DNA of 64,000 bases, from the NCBI RefSeq assembly GCF_000308835.1, contig NZ_BAGN01000180.1, forward strand, positions 1 to 64,000. Reading direction: 5' to 3'. Both the position numbers and the translations under genes were made by a program. This document shows positions 42,547 through 52,418 of this stretch, piece by piece (position 1 is the stretch's first letter; every line of letters begins with the position of its first letter). Under the pieces are notes generated by a model that was not told the DNA's origin, searched no databases, and saw only the letters and a list, made by a program, of their open reading frames with translations. Source of the DNA: Nocardia vinacea NBRC 16497 (GTDB lineage Bacteria; Actinomycetota; Actinomycetes; Mycobacteriales; Mycobacteriaceae).

Positions 42547-43891
42547 GGATTCGCTCCCAATCGGTGACGGCGGCGTCGAAGGCGTCCAGCTCGACCTGTG
42601 CCGCATTCCGATAATGGTCCACCACGTCGTCGCCGAACGCTGTCCGTGCCACCTTGCTCTCGCCGAACAATTTCGCCGCTTCCCGCAGCGTACGCGGCAC
42701 CCGCGGGCGCTGTGACCGGTAGGCATTGCCGTGGAACTCCGGCTCGAGCGGGAGCGCATGCTCGATACCGTGCAATCCGGCGGCAATAGTCGCGGCGACG
42801 GCCAGATACGGATTCACATCGCCGCCCGGGATCCGGTTCTCCATCCGCAGCGATAAATCCTCGCCCACCACGCGCAGCGAACAAGTCCGGTTGTCGCGTC
42901 CCCAGGCCAGTGCGGTCGGGGCGAAACTCCCTGCCACGAATCGCTTGTAGGAGTTGATATTCGGCGCGAGCAGATAGGTGAACTCGCGCAGGCAATCCAG
43001 TTGCCCGGCGAGGAAATGGCGCATGAGCGCGGAGGTGCCGTGCGGGCCGTCACCCGCGAATACCGCCGCACCTGATTCGGCACGCAGACTTATGTGAATA
43101 TGGCACGAATTACCTTCGCGCTCATTGTATTTCGCCATGAAGCTGAGACTGCGGCCCTCCTGAGCGGCGATCTCCTTGGCGCCATTCTTGTAGATGCTGT
43201 GGTTGTCGCAGGTCACCAGCGCCTCGTCATAGCGGAATGCGATTTCGTGCTGACCCGGATTGCATTCACCCTTGGCCGATTCGACATACAATCCCGCACC
43301 GGCCATTTCATTGCGAATGCGACGCAGCAGCGGCTCGATGCGTGCGGTCCCGAGCATCGAATAGTCGACGTTGTACTGGTTGGCGGGCCGCAGATCGCGA
43401 TAGCCGGAATTCCACGCTTCCTCGTAGCTGTCATCGAAGACCAGGAACTCGAGTTCGGTCCCGACATAAGCCCGCAGCCCACGTTCGGCCAACCGTGCCA
43501 ATTGCGCCCGCAATATCTGCCGCGGCGAAACCGTCACCGGCTGATGTGCGGGTTCCACGTGCTCCACATCACACAGCACCAGCGCCGTTCCCGGCTGCCA
43601 CGGCACCAGCCGCAGGGTGCTCAGATCCGGCCGCAATACGAAGTCGCCATAGCCGGTTTCCCAGGAGGAGATCGCATACCCGTCGACCGTGGCCATATCG
43701 ACATCCACCGCGAGCAGATAGTTGCACGCCTCCGTCGCGTGCCCGATCACCTCGTCCAGGAAAAACCTTGCCGCACAACGCTTTCCTTGTAAGCGGCCCT
43801 GCATATCGGTCATTGCCACCAGCACCGTGTCGATCTCCCCCGCCTCGACGAGCGCCCGCAACTGCACCAGCTCCAGCATCCCCGTACGCAT
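42527..43891 (-). CDS. Glutamine synthetase-like, gamma-glutamylamine synthetase
   Basis: A 454-residue glutamine-synthetase-fold ligase. GTELEFLVFD, the KGECNPGQHEIAFRYDEA block, NSCHIHISL and the arginine-rich FAPTALAWGRDNRTCSLRV and MENRIPGGDVNPYLAVAA are present and aligned with the GlnA/PuuA superfamily. It lacks the adenylylation tyrosine loop of GlnA. With PuuD- and PuuC-like genes following, it should gamma-glutamylate an amine such as a polyamine or ethanolamine. It is the first gene of the operon. Confidence 0.87.
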   Translation of the reverse strand: MRTGMLELVQLRALVEAGEIDTVLVAMTDMQGRLQGKRCAARFFLDEVIGHATEACNYLLAVDVDMATVDGYAISSWETGYGDFVLRPDLSTLRLVPWQPGTALVLCDVEHVEPAHQPVTVSPRQILRAQLARLAERGLRAYVGTELEFLVFDDSYEEAWNSGYRDLRPANQYNVDYSMLGTARIEPLLRRIRNEMAGAGLYVESAKGECNPGQHEIAFRYDEALVTCDNHSIYKNGAKEIAAQEGRSLSFMAKYNEREGNSCHIHISLRAESGAAVFAGDGPHGTSALMRHFLAGQLDCLREFTYLLAPNINSYKRFVAGSFAPTALAWGRDNRTCSLRVVGEDLSLRMENRIPGGDVNPYLAVAATIAAGLHGIEHALPLEPEFHGNAYRSQRPRVPRTLREAAKLFGESKVARTAFGDDVVDHYRNAAQVELDAFDAAVTDWERIRGFERL

Positions 43892-43946
43892 CGATAACCC
43901 CTCTCGGCAGCAACTTGGCCAACGCTAGAGCAAAAGGGTCGAGCGC

Positions 43947-45638
43947 GTGTCCCGACACACAAAACCCAATGGTCGGTTGGTGTTGAATGGCCTGGTGGAC
44001 GACCCGACCTCCGATCCGTCACACCATCCGGTGCCGACGCCGCCGCGGCGGCGCGCCCTGCTGCTCGGGTCGGCGCAAACGGGTTGGCGGTGGCCGGTGG
44101 CGGCGCGGTCCGCGCTGGCATTCGGGTTGCCCGCGCTGATCGTGCTCGCGACGGGGCATCAGCAGCAGGCAATGATCGTCGCGCTGGGTGCGTTCGCTGT
44201 GCTCTACGGCGAGGCGCGCGCCTACCGAATGCGTTGGCGGATAGTGCTGATCGCGGGGGCGGGCTTTCTCACGGCGGCGGCGCTCGGTGCCGTGATCGGC
44301 GATCTGTGGCACGCGACGGCCGGAATCATCGGTGTGGCGGCACTTTCCGTTGTGGCGCTGGTCGCGAGCTATGTCATGGTCGCGACGCGGGCCGGACCGC
44401 CGGGCATGTTCTTCTTCGTGCTGGTATGCGCGGTAGCGACGCGGATGGCCGCCACCGGTATTTCGGTACCGGTCATCGTGGGATATACCGCGCTCGGTGT
44501 GCTGAGTTCGGTGCTGGTTTCGATGAGTCCGATATTGCGCGATGCGCGTGCGCCGGAAAAGGCGGCGATGGCATCGGCCTTGCGTGCCGTCGATACTTAT
44601 GTCGAATACCGGAAGAATGGGCAACCGTCCGCCGCCGAGCGGCACGCGGCGGGTGCGGCGCTGCATTCGGCGTGGGCCACGGTTCATGATGCGGGTCTGC
44701 CTGCCCGCGAACCGGATTCGGAGATCGTCCGGACGCTGCTGGCCGCACATCGCCAGTTCATCGGGATATCGGACTCCGCACCGGATGTGCTCGACGCGCC
44801 GGTGCCGATGACCCGCCCGACTGTCGGTCAGCGACTGCGACGGTCGCTGACGATCCGCTCGCATGCGGCGACCACGGCACTGCGCACGCTGGCCGCCGCG
44901 GTGATCGCGGGTGGCCTCAGTGTGCTGTTGGGCCTCGGCCGGCCGGACTGGGCCGTGATCACCGCCGTCCTGGTGCTGAATCTGGGGCCGGATCGCATTG
45001 TCGGCACCGTGCGCGCATTGCATCGCGTCGGGGGCACGGTCGTCGGGCTGATCGTGTTCGCGGCGCTGCACGCATTCGCGCCGTCGGGCGTCGTCCTCGT
45101 GCTCGTGCTCATGGCTCTGATGTTCCTGACGGATCTGTTCGTAGTGCGCAATTACGGGATCGCCGTCGTCTTCATTACGCCATTGGCGCTGCTGATCGGT
45201 GGCGCGCTCGGTGGGCCGATACTGGTTCCCATCCGCGATCGGCTGATCGAGACGCTGGTCGGTGCGCTGGTCGCGGTTGCGGCAATGTGGGTGATCGTGC
45301 CGCGCGCGCACCGGCACGACCTGCGGTGGAACGAATCCAGGGTGCTGCGAGTGGCCGCGGACCTGGTCGAGATCCTGCGCACGAGGCCACCAGCCGATCC
45401 GGCCGCCATGCGGTTGCGTCGCGATTTGCAGTTCGAACTCGTCGGCAATCACCTCAGCGGTGTCGCGGCATATCGCGACGAACCGGTGTGGACGCGTGCA
45501 CAATGGCCTCGACATGCCGAGATCGGGCGGATCGGATACGACCTGCTCGCGCAATGTTGGCTGACGCCACCGAAACAATTGCTCACCGATCCCAACAGCC
45601 TGGCCGGACAGATCGCCCGGATAGACGCATCGCACTGA
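43947..45638 (+). CDS. FUSC-family membrane protein
   Basis: A 563-residue membrane protein with two blocks of about five to six helices (from residue 40 and from 310) separated by a soluble region. Block two has LGRPDWAVITAVLVLNLGPDRIVGTVRALHRVGGTVVGLIVF, the FUSC/aromatic acid exporter (AaeB-like) motif. The start is GTG 43947; a later GTG at 43992 is possible. It is divergent from the amine operon, 55 bases away, and may export a compound connected with it. Confidence 0.83.
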   Translation: MSRHTKPNGRLVLNGLVDDPTSDPSHHPVPTPPRRRALLLGSAQTGWRWPVAARSALAFGLPALIVLATGHQQQAMIVALGAFAVLYGEARAYRMRWRIVLIAGAGFLTAAALGAVIGDLWHATAGIIGVAALSVVALVASYVMVATRAGPPGMFFFVLVCAVATRMAATGISVPVIVGYTALGVLSSVLVSMSPILRDARAPEKAAMASALRAVDTYVEYRKNGQPSAAERHAAGAALHSAWATVHDAGLPAREPDSEIVRTLLAAHRQFIGISDSAPDVLDAPVPMTRPTVGQRLRRSLTIRSHAATTALRTLAAAVIAGGLSVLLGLGRPDWAVITAVLVLNLGPDRIVGTVRALHRVGGTVVGLIVFAALHAFAPSGVVLVLVLMALMFLTDLFVVRNYGIAVVFITPLALLIGGALGGPILVPIRDRLIETLVGALVAVAAMWVIVPRAHRHDLRWNESRVLRVAADLVEILRTRPPADPAAMRLRRDLQFELVGNHLSGVAAYRDEPVWTRAQWPRHAEIGRIGYDLLAQCWLTPPKQLLTDPNSLAGQIARIDASH

Positions 45639-46032
45639 ACCGATCGACACGTCCAGTTCGTCGTAACCGGCTCAGGACAGCGCCGAGGCGGCGTCTCTAC
45701 TCACCGAGCACACCGGCGCTTCCGTCGCCGGTGCCACCATGTCGAATTTCGTCGGATCGGCAACTGCCCGTGAGTGGTTGGGCGAGCAGGTCGGGCCGAC
45801 CCCAAACGGCTCAAATGGAACGACCTACCCCTATCCACCCCTATCGACAGTCATGCGCGATGGCTACTACTACGGCGCAGCATCATTGGGCCGAATTCGG
45901 TACGTGCGAGCTGATCTGCACGTTCGATCGAGCACGCGCGGCCATCGGGTGCGTTCGCACACATCGGGCAACTCGCCGAAGCCACCCCGAGAACGGATTT
46001 CGGCCATGGCATCGATGGCAAGGTGATCCCAC
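45639..46032. other. Gene-poor interval with a hairpin after the FUSC gene
   Basis: In these 394 bases the only distinct element is CACCGGCG (45711-45718) paired with CGCCGGTG (45726-45733) around a 7-base loop, a probable terminator. A 95-codon frame from 45739 lacks a ribosome site and any recognisable product and is not called. Confidence 0.45.
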
Positions 46033-46869
46033 ATGAAGACGATCCTGATTACGGGGGCCACCTCGGGCATCGGTCTCGAAGCCGCGCAACAGCTCGCCGC
46101 AGGGGGCAATCGGCTGGTGTTGGTCGGCCGGAATCCGCAGAAGCTTGCCGACAGTGCGGAATTGGTGCTGGCCGCGGGGGCGGGAGCGGTCGATACGCTG
46201 GAATGCGATATCGCATCGCAGTCGTCGGTGCGCCAACTCGCCAAAGCGGTCGAAGCCGACTACGACCGCATCGATGTACTTGCCAATAATGCGGGCGGCT
46301 ATCACCAGACGCGCACCGAAACCGAGGACGGTATCGAGGCGACTTTCGCCACCAACCATCTCGGCGGATTCCTGCTCACCGAACTGCTCATCGATCTGCT
46401 GGTCCAGAGCGCCCCCGCGCGCATTCTGTTCACCTCCTCGGTGATGCACTACGGCGCGACCCTCGATTTCGACGATCTCGGGTTCCGCGAAGGCTATTCG
46501 GGCGAAAAGGCGTACAGCCGATCCAAATTGGCCAATGTGCTCTACGCGCGCGCACTGGCCGATCGGCTGGCGGGCACCGGCGTGACGGTCAATGCCTTCC
46601 ATCCCGGCGCGGTCTCGACCGGCATCTGGAATTCGCTGCCATGGTTCGGGCAACCGATCGTCGCGCTCGGCAAACGCCTGTTCTTCATCACCGCGGCCGA
46701 GGGTGCCGCCGCACTCACCTTCCTCGCGACGGATCCGAGCGTCGCCGAGGTGACCGGTGCCTATTTCCGCAAGACCCGCGAGCGCGAACCGTCGAGGCTG
46801 GCCCGCGACGATGCGCGGGGCCGCCAATTGTGCGCGGTGAGCGCAAGTTTGGTCGGGCTGCCCGAATAG
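46033..46869 (+). CDS. Short-chain dehydrogenase/reductase (retinol-dehydrogenase-like)
   Basis: A 278-residue SDR of the retinol dehydrogenase/WW-oxidoreductase group. TGATSGIGLEAAQQL cofactor loop, LANNAGG, FATNHLGGFLLTELL and the catalytic YSRSKLANVL, then HPGAVSTGI. It is 72 bases before the first ketosynthase gene and on the same strand; it may reduce an intermediate of that locus. Confidence 0.85.
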   Translation: MKTILITGATSGIGLEAAQQLAAGGNRLVLVGRNPQKLADSAELVLAAGAGAVDTLECDIASQSSVRQLAKAVEADYDRIDVLANNAGGYHQTRTETEDGIEATFATNHLGGFLLTELLIDLLVQSAPARILFTSSVMHYGATLDFDDLGFREGYSGEKAYSRSKLANVLYARALADRLAGTGVTVNAFHPGAVSTGIWNSLPWFGQPIVALGKRLFFITAAEGAAALTFLATDPSVAEVTGAYFRKTREREPSRLARDDARGRQLCAVSASLVGLPE

Positions 46870-46941
46870 GGCGTCCACGACGACAGCGCCGTCGAAACTC
46901 CTGGCAACACAGGGAAAAATGCGATACAGAAAGCAGGGGTA

Positions 46942-47991
46942 ATGCTGCGCACACGTTTCGAGTCCATCGGCTCGTACACACCATCCACCGTCCGTTCCAC
47001 CGAGGAGATCATCGCCGGACTGGCGGTGCCGAGATCCCTTGACCTGGAACGGATTACCGGTATCAAGAATCGGCGCGTCTACGACTCCAGCGATGAGGGC
47101 TACGAATCCTCCTTCGATCTGGCCCTGCGCGCCATCGAGGACTGCCTGGCGCACTCCGATTACGCCCCCGACGAGATCGACGTGGTCGTCTCGGCCTCCA
47201 TCACCCGCACTCGCGGGAAGGAAATCTTCTGCTACGCACCGTCTTTCGCGGTCATGCTGGGCAAGGAGATCGGCACGACGAAGGCCCGCCATTTCGATGT
47301 CTCGAATGCCTGTGCGGGCATGCTCACCGGGGTGCTGGTACTGGATCGCATGATCAAGGCCGGTGTGGTCCGCAATGGGCTGGTGGTCAGCGGCGAGCAG
47401 ATCACCCCGATCGCCGAGACCGCGGCGCGGGAGATCAGCAAGCCCTACGACCCGCAGTTCGCGGCACTGACAGTCGGCGATGCGGCGGTCGCGGTGATGC
47501 TGGACGATCGCGGTGACGATGACGACGAAATCCACTACGTCGAACTCTTGACCGCCGCCGACGGCGCCGAACACTGCATCGGCATGCCCAGCGACCAGGC
47601 CCCCGGAATCGCGCTATACACCGATAACCGCGCGATGCAGACCGAGGGCCGCTACATGCAGGCCATCCACCGCATTTCCACCTTCTTCGAGGAGACCGGG
47701 CGCACCTGGGAGAGCGAGAAGTTCGACTACTGGATCCACCACCAATTCAGCGCGCCCGCCATCGAGTACATCTCACACCTCACCGAACAACACTTCGGCA
47801 CCCCGATGCCGCAGGCCCTCAATGTGCTGCACGATTTCGGCAATACCGCGTCGACCTCACATTTCGTGGTCCTGCACGAATATCTCGCGCAGCAGAAGAT
47901 CCCCAAGGGCTCCAAGGTGCTGATGATTCCGGCGGCATCCGGCCTCGTCTCCGGACACCTCGCCGCCACTATCTCCCGTCTGGAGGCCTGA
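46942..47991 (+). CDS. Beta-ketoacyl-ACP synthase III-like condensing enzyme
   Basis: A 349-residue thiolase-fold condensing enzyme. C124 in VSNACAGM is the acyl-accepting residue; the His of WIHHQFSAPA and the Asn of DFGNTASTS complete the triad. It resembles FabH/OleA/PqsC-type enzymes rather than chain-elongating FabF. A weak AGGGG lies before the ATG. It is followed after 3 bases by a second condensing enzyme that lacks the active Cys, so the two probably make a heterodimer. Confidence 0.87.
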   Translation: MLRTRFESIGSYTPSTVRSTEEIIAGLAVPRSLDLERITGIKNRRVYDSSDEGYESSFDLALRAIEDCLAHSDYAPDEIDVVVSASITRTRGKEIFCYAPSFAVMLGKEIGTTKARHFDVSNACAGMLTGVLVLDRMIKAGVVRNGLVVSGEQITPIAETAAREISKPYDPQFAALTVGDAAVAVMLDDRGDDDDEIHYVELLTAADGAEHCIGMPSDQAPGIALYTDNRAMQTEGRYMQAIHRISTFFEETGRTWESEKFDYWIHHQFSAPAIEYISHLTEQHFGTPMPQALNVLHDFGNTASTSHFVVLHEYLAQQKIPKGSKVLMIPAASGLVSGHLAATISRLEA

Positions 47992-47994
47992 ACC

Positions 47995-48906
47995 ATGCCG
48001 ACAACCATCCTCGCGGCCACCATCAATGCCGATCTCGATACCGGCAGCTATTTCGAACTGGCGACGCGCGCGGCCACCGCCTGCCTCGAGCAGGCGGGCG
48101 TTGCCCCGGAGCAGGTCGGAATGCTGATCAATGCCGGGGTCTTCCGCGATCAGAACATCTCCGAACCCGCGGTGTCGGCGCTGATCCAGAAGCGCGTCGG
48201 CATCTGCCTCGAGTACGCCCCCGGCCGGGTGCCCGCATTCTCCTTCGACCTGATGAACGGCGGGACCGGACTACTACACGCGATCGCGACCGCCGAATGC
48301 TTCCTGGCCAGTGGCGAAATATCGAATGCGCTGCTGGTCGCCGGTGATACGCACCCGTCGACCGAGCGTCATGTCGACGGCTTCCCCTACAGCACCAGTG
48401 CGGCGGCGATCCTGCTCGGAACATCCGGCACCGCAGGCGGATTCGGCGGGCTGCATACCACCGATACCGCCGGGCCCGCCGATCCGACCGCATGGGTCGC
48501 GATGGGCGAGGCCGGTGCGAACGGCCGCTCGGCCATGAGCACCCGGGCCGGTGCCGACGATCTGGTCGACTTGGCCGCGGTGGCCGTGCGCGACTGCCTG
48601 ACCGCCGAAGGACTCGACGTCGCCGATTTCACCGAGGGCCGCGCGGTGCTGCTCGCACCCACCTGGACCCTCGCCTTCCGTGCCCGCCTCGCGGCGGCGC
48701 TCGGATTGACACCGGAATCGGTCGTCGGCGTGGATCCCTCGGTGGACAATCCGTACTCCGCGGCCCCGGTGCACGCGTACGTGAGCGCACGCGACAGCGG
48801 CGCTCTCGACGCGGCACGCGCGGTGCTTTTCCTGGCCGCCGACGATACCTCGGCCGCCTGTCTGGCCTACCACCAGCACGCATTCGCGCACGCCGGGAGT
48901 CAATGA
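47995..48906 (+). CDS. Cysteine-less ketosynthase III partner subunit
   Basis: A 303-residue member of the same fold, about 45 residues shorter at the N-terminus. In the active-site stretch FDLMNGGTGLLHA, G90 replaces the catalytic Cys (compare DVSNACAGML in the preceding protein), and the His and Asn are not found in their places. The protein is therefore probably inactive alone and acts as a partner, as PqsB does for PqsC. It starts 3 bases after the first subunit. Confidence 0.82.
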   Translation: MPTTILAATINADLDTGSYFELATRAATACLEQAGVAPEQVGMLINAGVFRDQNISEPAVSALIQKRVGICLEYAPGRVPAFSFDLMNGGTGLLHAIATAECFLASGEISNALLVAGDTHPSTERHVDGFPYSTSAAAILLGTSGTAGGFGGLHTTDTAGPADPTAWVAMGEAGANGRSAMSTRAGADDLVDLAAVAVRDCLTAEGLDVADFTEGRAVLLAPTWTLAFRARLAAALGLTPESVVGVDPSVDNPYSAAPVHAYVSARDSGALDAARAVLFLAADDTSAACLAYHQHAFAHAGSQ

Positions 48907-49125
48907 CACGAAAGGCATTGAAACACCTCATATTACGTAGGTGTCATCAGTTGTCGTGACAGGATCGGGCGGGCGAATTAACCTGTGTTCACCGGCTGGA
49001 TCATCGGGCGCGTTGACGCGTCCTTCCCGCTGCGACGATGCCGCATCCTCAGCGCACTCGAGCTGCTCGTTTTCGATGGTGCTCTCCCTCAGTCGGGCTC
49101 ACCACCTCGACGAAGGGCTCAGAGT

Positions 49126-51165
49126 ATGTGTCAGCCTGTCCCGCCACGCAGCGACAACCCAGTGCATCGCGACCACTGGGCCGACTTCGCCAAATCCCGG
49201 GTCGGTCAGGCCATGGCCGTGCTCGGCACCGCGAGCACGGTCGGCCTGGTCGCCGAGCTGCTGGAGGTGGACGAGGCCGCGGTGCGGGCCGTCGTCCGAC
49301 AACTCGCCGAAACCGCGCGTTTCGAACATCCGGAGGTCGGTGAGCGGATCCTGCGCAACACCCCCGACCAGGTCCGGCAGAAGTTGCACATCCGGGCCGC
49401 GGAACTGCTGCACCATCGGGGTTTTCCGGCGAGCACCGTCGCCGACCACCTGGTCGACGCCGGTGCCGCCGGCTACCCGTGGGCCGTCGACGTACTGCGC
49501 ACCGCTGCCGAGGATGCGATAACCGATGACCAGATCGAACCGGCGGTCGATCGGCTGGAGTTGGCCTATCGCGCCACTCGGGACGCGGGCGAGCGGGCCA
49601 CCATCGCGATCCGGCTGGTCTGCCTGGAATGGCGGATCAACCCGTCGACCCGCTCGCGCCAGTTCACCCGGTTGAAGGCGGCACTGCGCGCGGGTCGGGT
49701 GCCGCACCACGAAATGCCCGCCGCCATCATGTATCTGCTGTGGCACGGGCAGGTGCAGCAAGCCGATCACGCACTCGGCCAGCTCAACAGCGGCGAACCG
49801 GATGAGGCGACGCCGGAGATCGACTTCCTGCGCGCCTGGCTGCGGTACTCCTATCCCCCACACGTCCAACGTCATCCGCGACTGTTCGCGGCCCCGGCCC
49901 GGCCGCCCAAGGTGCGCATCGACCAGCATTCACCGCATCGCCACGGCGCAGATCTGCTCACCGGCCTGTTCACTCATCCGCTCGACGAGATCGCCACGCT
50001 CGCACAGCGTTTGCTCACCAGTCATCGCCTCACCTCGACCACGATCGAAACCCTGGTCGCGGCGGTGCATTGCCTCATCTACAGCAATCGGCTCGATACC
50101 GCGGCGGCCTGGTGCGAATCGCTGCTCGCCGAGGCCGATGCCCGCCGCGCCCCGACCTGGCAGTCGATCTTCGCCGGGCTGCGCGCGGAAACCATGCTGC
50201 GCAAGGGCAATATTCGAGATGCGATCAGCGACGCGGCGCTGGCCCTCAATTACGTACCCGCCGAACACCTCGGCCTCTGGACCGGCACGCCGATCGCCAC
50301 AATGGTGCACGCGCTGACCATCGCCGGTCGGCATGCCGAGGCCGCGGCCCAACTCGAAAGGCCGTTGCCCCGAACGATTTTCGAATCGCGCTTCGGCCTG
50401 CCGTATCTGCAGGCGCAGGGCCACCATCACCTCGCCGTCGGCCGCGCCGACGAGGCATTGCGCAGTTTCCGCCGCTGCGGCTATCTCATGGACCGGTGGA
50501 ATATGGACTTCCCCTGGCTGGTGCCGTGGCGCAATGACATTGCCGCCGCCCATCTCGCACTCGGCGAGCACCGGCAGGCACAGGAATTCGCGACCAGACA
50601 TCTCGAATTGCTCGGCACCGCCGACCGGCACCGCTCCGGCGGCGTCGCACTCCGGTTGCTCGCCACCACCAGCGATCGCTATCAAGCTTTCCGCTTGCTG
50701 CGTGAGTCGGCCGCCATCGCCCGCACCGGCGGTGACGATGTCGAATTGGCCACCGCACTCGGCGAACTCGGCAAGGCACACCGCAGCGTCGGCGATCACG
50801 AGCGATCTCGCACACTGATCCGCGACGCGGCGCGTATCGCCGAAACCTGCGGCGCCGAGGTGCTGCTGCACGATCTACTCGACGGCAAACCCCAAACCGC
50901 GACGCAGCCGACCCAACCCATGCCCGCACTGCACCGGATTCCGGGTGGGCTCGCGACGCTGAGCCCCGCCGAACGCCGGGTGGCGGAGCTGGCGGCCCGC
51001 GGCAAGGCCAATCGCGAGATCGCCGACAAACTCGCCATCACCACCAGCACCGTCGAACAACATCTCACCCGCGTCTATCGCAAACTCGGGGTGGCCCGGC
51101 GCAGCGAACTGTACTTCGTCCTACCGATCGGTCCGGCTGATACTGCGGTCTCGGCCACCGGATAG
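49126..51165 (+). CDS. LuxR-family regulator with TPR-like body (LAL without ATPase)
   Basis: A 679-residue regulator. A C-terminal LuxR helix-turn-helix (LSPAERRVAELAARGKANREIADKLAITTSTVEQHLTRVYRKL) is preceded by about 500 residues of helical, TPR-like repeats. It begins in the winged-helix segment that in full LAL regulators follows the ATPase (AMAVLGTASTVGLVAELLEVDEAAVRAVVRQL). The P-loop ATPase itself is missing, so this is a shortened type. ATG 49126 has AAGGG upstream. It follows the ketosynthase pair and could control it. Confidence 0.82.
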   Translation: MCQPVPPRSDNPVHRDHWADFAKSRVGQAMAVLGTASTVGLVAELLEVDEAAVRAVVRQLAETARFEHPEVGERILRNTPDQVRQKLHIRAAELLHHRGFPASTVADHLVDAGAAGYPWAVDVLRTAAEDAITDDQIEPAVDRLELAYRATRDAGERATIAIRLVCLEWRINPSTRSRQFTRLKAALRAGRVPHHEMPAAIMYLLWHGQVQQADHALGQLNSGEPDEATPEIDFLRAWLRYSYPPHVQRHPRLFAAPARPPKVRIDQHSPHRHGADLLTGLFTHPLDEIATLAQRLLTSHRLTSTTIETLVAAVHCLIYSNRLDTAAAWCESLLAEADARRAPTWQSIFAGLRAETMLRKGNIRDAISDAALALNYVPAEHLGLWTGTPIATMVHALTIAGRHAEAAAQLERPLPRTIFESRFGLPYLQAQGHHHLAVGRADEALRSFRRCGYLMDRWNMDFPWLVPWRNDIAAAHLALGEHRQAQEFATRHLELLGTADRHRSGGVALRLLATTSDRYQAFRLLRESAAIARTGGDDVELATALGELGKAHRSVGDHERSRTLIRDAARIAETCGAEVLLHDLLDGKPQTATQPTQPMPALHRIPGGLATLSPAERRVAELAARGKANREIADKLAITTSTVEQHLTRVYRKLGVARRSELYFVLPIGPADTAVSATG

Positions 51166-51169
51166 CCGC

Positions 51170-52402
51170 CTACGATGCCGCCACGAGGGCGTACCGGTCT
51201 CGCCTGGACTCCGCCTTCGCGACGATCACCGGTGCGAGCAGACCGGCGGCCAGCAGGATCAGTCCCGCGACATACCAGCCCGCGACGCCGATCCCGATGC
51301 ACAACCAGGTCAGCAAGGCCGGACCGAGCGCATCGGCCAATCGGAGTCCGGTACCGAATACGCCCAGATACTCACCGATGGCCGCTGGCGGCGCCAAGGT
51401 ATTCGAGACCTCGAAACCCCCTGCCGTCTGCCACAATTCACCGACGCTCAAGACCGCCGCACCGCTGGCGAGGGTAAGCACCGCGAGCCAGCCGGACTGG
51501 CCTTCGGCCGCCGCCAGCACGATGCAGGCCAGCAGGAATGCCCACCCGGCGCGCCGCAGCGCGGCACCGCCCGCGCGGGCGGTATCGATGCTGCGGCTCG
51601 CGCGGACCTGGAAGAACACCACGATGAAGATATTGAGCATGTCGATCGCGGCGATCGACCACCGCGGCGCCGTCGTCGCACCGATGATCCACAGCGGAAT
51701 CGCGACCGACTGAATCCGGTACTGCAGCGACAGCACCCCATCCAATACGGTGAGCGCCAGATACGGCCGATCACGCAGCACCGCCCAGCGCTGTCCTGGC
51801 GCGCCGGACTCCACCGACACCGGCCCCAAGGCCGGCAGCCGCTCGACCATGAGGGCGGCCCCGGCAGCACAACCAGCGCCGATGACGATGGCCGCGTGAT
51901 AGAAGTTCGCCGAATCCCATTGCACGGCAACCGCGGATAGGCCGATGCCGATAGCAATGCCCACATTCAGAATCGAACGGATGTAAGCGCGGAATTCATT
52001 GGCCCGATCGGTGACGACGCGGGTGATGATCGTCGAGATCATCAGCTGCACACAGGTCTGCGCGGCCGCCGTGGCCGGAATGACGACCAGATACCACGCG
52101 AATTCACCGACCGTGAGAAAGCCGAGGGTGCCGCAGGCCGCAAGGATCAGACTGACCCGCAGCACACCCAGCGGGCCGCGTCGATCCGACAGCTTTCCCG
52201 CCAGTATCGAGACGGCGATGGATACGGCCCCGGCGACGCTCAGGCCGATGCCGACCTGCATCGGCGGGATGTGCACGATCCGGGTGAAGTAGAGAACGAC
52301 GGTGGACAGATAGATTCCGCTGAAGACGGCGGATGCCGCCGCGATCAGCGTCAGCACACGCTGCGGGCCGACCGGCGGCAGGGCAACCGAGAGCCGTGAC
52401 AC
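51170..52402 (-). CDS. MFS transporter
   Basis: A 410-residue twelve-helix transporter of the MFS, with SDRRGPLGVLRVSLI between helices 2 and 3. It is weakly similar to drug exporters of the DHA1 group. The start is GTG 52402. It is adjacent to the ATP-grasp gene (16 bases), convergent with the LuxR gene, and may export the product of this locus. Confidence 0.82.
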   Translation of the reverse strand: MSRLSVALPPVGPQRVLTLIAAASAVFSGIYLSTVVLYFTRIVHIPPMQVGIGLSVAGAVSIAVSILAGKLSDRRGPLGVLRVSLILAACGTLGFLTVGEFAWYLVVIPATAAAQTCVQLMISTIITRVVTDRANEFRAYIRSILNVGIAIGIGLSAVAVQWDSANFYHAAIVIGAGCAAGAALMVERLPALGPVSVESGAPGQRWAVLRDRPYLALTVLDGVLSLQYRIQSVAIPLWIIGATTAPRWSIAAIDMLNIFIVVFFQVRASRSIDTARAGGAALRRAGWAFLLACIVLAAAEGQSGWLAVLTLASGAAVLSVGELWQTAGGFEVSNTLAPPAAIGEYLGVFGTGLRLADALGPALLTWLCIGIGVAGWYVAGLILLAAGLLAPVIVAKAESRRDRYALVAAS

Positions 52403-52418
52403 GATCCGTTCCCGCGAC

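Noticed and set aside
45739..46026. A 95-codon plus-strand frame after the FUSC gene
   Set aside because: No ribosome site, composition unlike nearby genes, and no recognisable motif.
48923..48944. ACACCT…AGGTGT inverted repeat before the LuxR gene
   Set aside because: Only 6-base arms with a 10-base spacer; it could be an operator but chance is as likely.
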